From positions 1,054,001 through 1,118,000 of the forward strand of contig JAWNGF010000007.1 of assembly GCA_037039685.1 (NCBI GenBank): a DNA stretch of 64,000 bases, given 5' to 3'. This stretch comes from Ceratobasidium sp. AG-K (Eukaryota > Basidiomycota > Agaricomycetes > Cantharellales > Ceratobasidiaceae). Below the pieces are notes generated by a model, which was given only the letters and a program-made list of their open reading frames with translations, ran no database searches and had not been told where the DNA came from. The position numbers and the translations under genes are program-made. Each line of letters starts with the position of its first letter. Position 1 is the first letter of the stretch. This document shows, piece after piece, positions 58,129 to 64,000 of this stretch.

Positions 58129-60890
58129 CTAGTGCTTGTTGCCGGTGGGGCTGGTCGCGTCGTCCAAATGCGAATGGCCAGTCTTGAGCGCGATACCTTG
58201 CTCGACCTTGGCTTCGTTCCTGGACACCTTGCCAGAGATGATCTTGATTTCACCTACACAAGTGGGTTAGATAAATCCCGAGGAAAGGCTGGATGACGCA
58301 CCCTTAATCTTGTCCTTCAGAGGAACCTTGAACCGACTCGAAGTCGGACTTCCAGGCGCAGACGGCGAGTCGGACCCAGTCGAGGGCTCATGCTAACATA
58401 TTTTCAGCCACCTAATAGCCACGTCGACATCAAAGCTCACCTCGCTAAACCGACTCTTGGTCCTCGAAGTCGTAGTTCCCTCATCCACTGAGCGCCGGCT
58501 CCGGCTCCACAGCCTCGACACACCCTTGTTCGGGCTTCCAGGTGCCGTCTTTTCGATAGAAGCACCATTAGCGCCAGTCGAGATGCCTCCATCTTCGTGC
58601 GCATGAATCTTGCCTTGGCCTTCGCCGTGTGTGCTGATTCCGGGAATGTGCGAGCCGTTTCCTGTGTCGTTGTTGGTTTCGGCGGGGGGAGTATCTTTGG
58701 TTGCGCTCCTGGTAGTTCCGAGGTCCTTGGTCGAGTCGGCGCTAGCTCCAGAATCCTTGTGCTTGGTGGTGCTGGGAAGTACGGCCGTTCCGCCGACATG
58801 GGCCGTTCCTGCTTCCTCCTTTGGAGGAGGCAAGCCAGTATGCGCAGTATGCGGGTTGGCAGTGGTGCGGATGCCTTCAGGGTTGGCGCTTACAGGACCA
58901 ACTGGTAACACAAAGAACGATCGTTGAGTATGGAACCAAGACGAGAGCAAAAGGAAACGTACTGGGAGCGCTATCCCGCTTGGGATCGGAAGACACGCGA
59001 GCGAGCTCGTTAGATTCCTAAATGCAATTGTTATTGTCCACCACCCGGTTTTGCGAGCACGGAGCACTTACCCTAGGAGCCCGGCTTCCCGCAAACGGCG
59101 CTACGACAACGTCCTTGGCGTCCAACAGCCTTTCCATGACGCCCGAATCGGAAACCTTGGTAAGCTTGGGCTGGGCCTTGTCCCCACCTGGAGAAGACGG
59201 GGACTTTGCGGCCGAAGGAGACGAGGGCGACTTGGGAGCTGTGGTTGACTCATCAGCGCATGGCTCGCGTACGAAAGAGCGCGTTACCAGTTGAGTCCGG
59301 GACAGGGACGGAAAAGTCCTGGTTGGACCTGCTCGCTGCTTCTTGAACATCGGTGTCGGGGGAGAGGCTCGAGCCAAGTTTATTTCCTAGAGATAGTAGA
59401 TTTTATGTTTAGCTCTGCATTGTATAATAAACACGAATGAACTCACCCTTCTTATTCTTCTTCGGGTCATCGGCCAACACCGGGAACACAGATCCAGACA
59501 GCCCGGGGTCGTGAGGCGGCTTAGAAGGGTCCTATATCAATCTCGAGTCAAAACCCAGTCCTGCAAGTGTACCAGATAAACTCACAGGTGTAGAAACATT
59601 AGGGTTCAGGAACTTGGCAGCGGTATCAGCGCCTTCAGGCGAAGCAACTCGGCCCGACGCCTCCTTCTCGAGCCTGATCCGTTCATCATCAGCCAAAACA
59701 CCCTTGGGATCATGTCCACCGAGGTCGTGTCCAGCAGCGATATTATCGCCGTGTTCATTAGCGGTACGAGCGATGGCTCCACCTCCAACAAGCGCTGCGT
59801 CGCTCGTCGTGTTTCCTCCCAAAACACCTTTGGGGTTATGCCCCCCGAGGTTTTGGCCAGCGGCAATGTTGTCACCGTGTTGATTGGCGGTTTCAGCGAC
59901 GGCTCCACCTCCGACGAGGGCGGCTCCACCGGTCGTAGTGGGTGCATCAGGGGTGGGGAGTTTCTGTCCAGGAGAAGCGGGTCGAGCTAGATGGCGTAAT
60001 TTCAGTTGCCATCGCTTCTTCGGATCTGATGGCCAATGATGACGTACCAAGAAGACCAGTCAGCATGCCCTGGGCACGCGATAGCAATCCAGGCGAACCC
60101 GAGCGGGGTGGTGGAGACGAGTCGCTGTTGGCAGCGCTACCTTGCTGAGTCGCGTTGGGGTTGGCTCCACCTTGTTCGGGGTTGTTGCTCAAGGTTCCGA
60201 CGACGCTTGCTGGGAGAACTGAAAAGGCTGCTTGACCGACTGTGCCGAGCGCCGCAGACACGTCTTCGTAGAGCGAAGTCTCGGGAATGAGCATCGAGTT
60301 TTGGCGGGACTCTGATTCCAAAGTTAATCCGAAGTTCAAATCGACCGGATTATGAACTTACCAGGCCCTCGAATCCAGCCTCCGGGAAGTTGAGCGCCCG
60401 GAGTCGATGCCACACTTGAGCTCGCGCTTGGTTGGAATCCGACCGCGCCAGGAGTTCCGGATAGCGCGCTGGCGCTGGGGTCCGTAGTCGGGTTTCCGTG
60501 CTTATCCGTATAGGTCTGAGTGACTGACTCTGTCTGAAGCTTCGGTGGCTCGGTTTGAGGCCTCTCGGCATGTGTCGTCTCGGTATGAGGCCCCTCGGAT
60601 TGAGGTTCGGCAGGAAGAGGTTTCTCCACATCGACAGGCGCGCTACTGGCTGGTGGGGGGATCTTCTGCGCCTCGAGTAGAGCGCCGGTCTTATTTGAGT
60701 TGATACCATGTCCTGGCTCACCACCCAGAGCGCTTTTCTCCTTGTTCGTAGTCGGATTGCCGCTCACGTCTGTCACGACGCCAGTGCTCGCGTTGGGATC
60801 AATCGCCTCGACTGTCTGTTGAGCCCACTCGGCGGCGGGAGTGCCGAGTGGCTGATCGATGGTGATAGGCTGCAGCGTTGGTGCGGCCAT
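58129..60890 (-). CDS. Large intrinsically disordered protein with short direct repeats
   Basis: Start ATG 60890 (MAAPTLQPITIDQPLGTPAA); about six exons; stop at 58129 after SHLDDATSPTGNKH. Rich in Gly, Ser, Thr, Pro, Asn and Lys. Two tandem copies of a roughly 37-residue unit, LVGGGAVAETANQHGDNIAA and LVGGGAIARTANEHGDNIAA, are each followed by a GG-H-PKGVL motif. SPSSPSAAKSPSSPGG blocks follow. A more ordered C-terminal motif (LKDKIKGEIKIISGKVSRNE, AKVEQGIALKTG) looks conserved and helical. This C-terminal KGE...SGK...NE motif occurs in hydrophilin-like fungal proteins as far as I recall; no enzyme domain. Desiccation or stress function would be speculation. Confidence 0.65.
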
Positions 60891-61566
60891 GTTAAGCAGT
60901 TGATAGTCGAGGTGGAGAGAAAGTGAGTGGTGTAGAGGGCAATTGATAGACTTATAAGTGGGCTATCACGACGTCATCAGGTCTGATGTCATTCAGGGTC
61001 TAGACTGCCAGGGCATAATTGTCGCTCGGCGCCTGCTCCACTTGGCTTAGGTCAGGGTGGTCGCAGTATGACGTTGACCAAGAATGTCTGACGACCCGGA
61101 TACGCAACTTTTCTCTGGAATTACACAGGTCGCGATTGACCACTCATGATATGCTCTCAGCACCCCCTGACGCTCTATATTTACTTTATTTTGCCTAGTT
61201 CATCAGTTGCTAGGCTTTATTCTATCAATGGGCCGTTGGTCAGGACTACCTAGTTGCGACGGCTTTGAGTACACGTCGTATGTTACATTCGAGGAATACC
61301 GCTAGACTAGCTACGCCGACATATTTGGGCAACCGCTTGCGTTTTGAATCCAAGTCAATATCCATTGCCAATTTTGCCATGCACACGAGCTAGTTTGTAT
61401 GTTAGCCATCCTCGAGAACTGTAAGCTCTCAACTCTACGTATGTATCTCATACAAAGAGCTCTGAGGACTTCTAGGCACGATCCACAATTTCTGCAGGAG
61501 AAATAATTTGATTCAAGATTCAATGGCAAGTAACGGATTCGCTAAACGACTAATTCACTACAACAT
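60891..61566. other. Intergenic, no gene seen
   Basis: Presumed promoter of the disordered-protein gene at its left; otherwise short frames only. Confidence 0.4.
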
Positions 61567-62345
61567 CACATGCTCTCATCGTGCTCTGTTACAAGGACAA
61601 TAGCTTACGCATAACCTTTTACCCAGGCTCCAGACAGAGATCCTCCACCTCCCACGAACGACAACGTCCTACTGCCGCCCATTCATCCCCGAGTCGGGTA
61701 ACGAGAAGCGACCGAGAATCTCTCCTAGTGAATGGCACACTGTTCAACTCCAACGCGAATCCGCTACGACCAAGATGCCCATGTCTGCCGGAAAAGCACC
61801 TGAGCTGCTTTTGCCACAAAACGTGACATACCCGTCCGGACACACAATCCCTTTCATGATAAACTCGTCGACTGGAGCGGCCGAGGTACAGCTTGTCCGA
61901 GTATCGACCGTTCAGACTCGCACGGGGGTGGTTCAGCAAGTGAGCACAGTCTCGCACGGCCGAGTCACATCCGACGACGGCGAGCGGATACGAGGGGAAA
62001 TTGATACAGGCGAGGTAGAAAAGGAGAGTAACTGGGGAGTCGAAAAGGTTGCGAGCGTTCCCGTAAGTCTTAGGCCCTTGCTTCACTCGACTCATATGCT
62101 AATACGGGGTATACGCAGTACGAGATCCGGGTAACGGTTTCCTCGAGTGGAGGAGCGGGGTGGAAACGACGCAGGGTGTAACGCTAGCGACACATGAGTG
62201 GAGGGGGGAGATGGCGTCGAAACTGCCTGCGCTTGGAGCAAGGGTAGCGTCTAGGACGGCCGTGAACTTGATGCATATGAATGTATGACCCCCCCCCCCC
62301 CAAAAAAAAAAACCCTTTTGATGTTCATTTTTATGAAAACATAAT
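61567..62345 (+). pseudogene. Duplicated 3' half of the arrestin-fold gene
   Basis: Nearly identical to 11823-12600, starting inside the intron (acatgctctcatcgtgctct) and running through exon 3, the last intron, exon 4, the stop codon, the C-run/A-run and a further 40 bp of flank. Only the arrestin-C half is present; the N-terminal exons are missing. A one-base deletion in the last exon (TGGAAACG against TGGAAAACG) shifts the frame after GAGW. Retention of the intron shows a DNA-level copy, not a retrocopy. Confidence 0.9.
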
Positions 62346-62912
62346 TGTAATCTCTCAACGTATCTGCTTGTCATAATGCATTTGAATTGGTCGGGCGGTA
62401 CATGTCTGACTAAACGGCAGCTCTCGAAGAGAGCGTCCGTAAAACGGGTGCTTAATCTTAGACTACTATCTGACTCGACGCGCCTTAATTTTAGACCATC
62501 CAATGGGGTGGGCTCTCGTGAGCACCCATAATAAATAAATATTTATCAGGGGTGGCTCTTGATTATGTGGGTTCCCTCGTCGGGTCGTGCAGCACATCAT
62601 TTCCCACTGGACTAACGGCACCAAATGAGCTGCGATAGCGGAGTGATATGCAGGCGTCGACAGATGCTGGACTCCCTTCAAAGCTACTGACGTTTCTGGG
62701 GGCCCTTCAAGATCTCCAGAGCGGTAGGAGCCGGCATTGTCTGCTTGAATACTTCATATTCCTGCCTTTTACCATGCTGTGGCCGCGGCGTTTGGTTCAA
62801 TACCAAGACACTAGCGACTTTTGAGGAGGGGCACAGGACGGCCTCATGAACTGTATGAGCTATCAGTCAACATACAAGGTAATGCCACAGACACAAGAAG
62901 ACCATACTCTTC
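62346..62912. other. Intergenic, no gene seen
   Basis: Lies between the arrestin fragment and the converging kinase pseudogene; the similarity to the 12.6-kb region stops at about 62345. Confidence 0.4.
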
Positions 62913-64000
62913 CTAGGAACATCCATTCCACTTGTCTCTCTCCGAGATAATCTCCTTCATCTATAAAGATATTATTCAGGCCATATCCGCCTGTTGACGT
63001 ACATGCACCGACCTGATCCCGGACGTCAATGGGAGTTGGACGATTCTGTGCGTCGGGCGCCCAGCGGTTTGTAAGAAGAGACCACAGGAGGTCAGCATGG
63101 TGAGTGTTTGAGGGTATATGCTCCTCGGGCCACTGTAACGGATGCGTTACCGCTTACGAGAGGTTGTGGAGGAGCCACGCGCGGGGTGGCTGTAGGATTC
63201 CTTGTATGCGCATGTATTGGCCCGGTGTCCTTTAAAAAGGACCCGGGTCCCCTTCTGTTCCCCTGTCCTCGTTCTTATTCATAATATCGACTGTGTTAAG
63301 GCTTGTCATACATCGCGACTACGTCGCGTAGACTATCTAAGATACATCGGTAATACGAGAACCTCACAGCCACGCCGGGTGCACGCCATCTGGAATCTTC
63401 TTCATAATTATAAATTCGTGCATACCAGCATAGGGAATAGTTCCTGTTATGATTCCCTTTTTTCCGTCAGAAGTTGAGTCAGAGCTGGAACGGTTTGGCG
63501 AAGCGTACGAGGATTGTCTAAGAATGTTGCCGTTAACACTGTCCCTACAACACATGCATGATGGACACACCATTCCAAGCGAATATACATCGGCTTCGGC
63601 AGTTAGTCCAGTTTCCTCTGCGAGTACTTCTGGGGCTTGACATGTACTCGGTATATCAGAAGCTGACACTGTAGTGATGTGTGTTGTGAGGTCTACCACC
63701 CAGTTGAGTGAAAAGCCTGCCTTGCTGGTAGTGGTCGAGAACCACAGAGTATATTCGCTCCGCACAGCGTTACCAAAGTGTGAGATCCGGCCACGATTAG
63801 CTAGAGCCTCCTCTCCTTGATCTCCAACCAGCTTGGGTGCCTTAGCTACTCTCAGGGTCTTAGTACAACTGTCAAGGCACCATGACATCCACTCGTCATC
63901 TATGATGCGTGTTCTCCCTTCAGGTACTTAATGCCTCCCTTGCGTACAACCCCCCCCCCCCCGTCTGTCCCTTTGCTTTCCCCATCAACATGTCCCCTGC
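62913..64000 (-). pseudogene. Second, degenerate kinase copy interrupted by a solo LTR
   Basis: The minus strand reads the C-terminal half of a kinase related to the one at 21-22.6 kb. HFGNAVRSEYTLWFSTTTSK aligns with DFGNAALREYTLQFSNTTSR but has His for the DFG Asp (63778-63780). Then LNWV|APEVLAEETGLTAEADVY, IITGTIPYAGMHEFIIMKKI, PDGVHPA, a break, WPEEHIPSNTHHADLLWSLL, AQNRPTPIDVRDQ and a last exon MKEIISERDKWNGCS. Intron positions match the intact gene and remain phase 0. The break is a 235-bp LTR. The N-terminal half lies beyond the window or is lost, and a C homopolymer occupies 63950-63962. Confidence 0.85.
63134..63368 (-). mobile_element. Solo LTR inside the kinase pseudogene
   Basis: A 235-bp insertion that on the minus strand begins TGTGAGG and ends GTTACA (TG...CA), flanked by the 5-bp direct repeat gccac (63129-63133 and 63369-63373). 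Removing it and one repeat rejoins the kinase frame as HPA-WPEEHIPS. It carries no coding sequence. The internal palindrome cgcgactacgtcgcg (about 63318-63332) is notable. Confidence 0.85.

Noticed and set aside
61567..62345. Second functional arrestin gene
   Set aside because: It lacks the N-terminal exons and carries a frameshift in the last exon.

Overview
This is nuclear DNA of a filamentous fungus, most likely a basidiomycete of the Agaricomycetes. The evidence is dense genes with many 50-70 nt introns (GTRNGT donors, CTRAY branch points, YAG acceptors), a chromodomain Ty3/gypsy element, a long TPR-CHAT protein, and a DUF3533/SNG1 transporter beside secreted glycoside hydrolases. A Rhizoctonia/Ceratobasidium-like host is my impression, not a proof.

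Layout. 0-13 kb: a broken coiled-coil gene, a DUF3533 membrane protein, a GH29 alpha-L-fucosidase, an OTU deubiquitinase, an arrestin-fold gene and a tRNA-like SINE head. 14.1-22.6 kb: the most remarkable locus. A kinase gene, all of whose recognisable exons are multiples of three with phase-0 introns, is preceded by more than 6 kb of what read as single-codon exons. The sequence runs YAG, three bases, GT(R)NGT again and again. In the middle the intron-plus-codon unit has been amplified into a 112-bp tandem array: 37 codons separated by near-identical 109-nt introns. 23.6-35.5 kb: an old, CpG-depleted Ty1/copia element (minus strand) with a young, nearly intact Ty3/gypsy chromovirus nested in it; both have intact target-site duplications. 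36-48 kb: housekeeping genes, namely GH3 beta-glucosidase, DCN1-like neddylation factor, a hypothetical protein, pantothenate synthetase (panC) and mitochondrial inner-membrane peptidase IMP1, several in divergent pairs, followed by small hypothetical genes. 48.8-53 kb: a large TPR-CHAT (caspase-fold) protein with about 17 perfect 45-residue repeats. 54-61 kb: a hypothetical gene, a JMJD5/KDM8-type JmjC gene and a disordered-protein gene. 61.5-64 kb: degenerate second copies of the arrestin 3' half and of the kinase, the latter split by a 235-bp solo LTR.

How the parts relate. The arrestin and kinase genes at 11-22 kb have degraded relatives side by side at 61.6-64 kb, so a segment was duplicated and rearranged. 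Ten single-base frameshifts lie in six otherwise well-conserved genes, mostly in short homopolymers, while other long genes are intact. This looks more like residual indel errors in the assembly than like real decay, and exact protein reconstruction of those genes should be treated with care. All exon calls are by eye.
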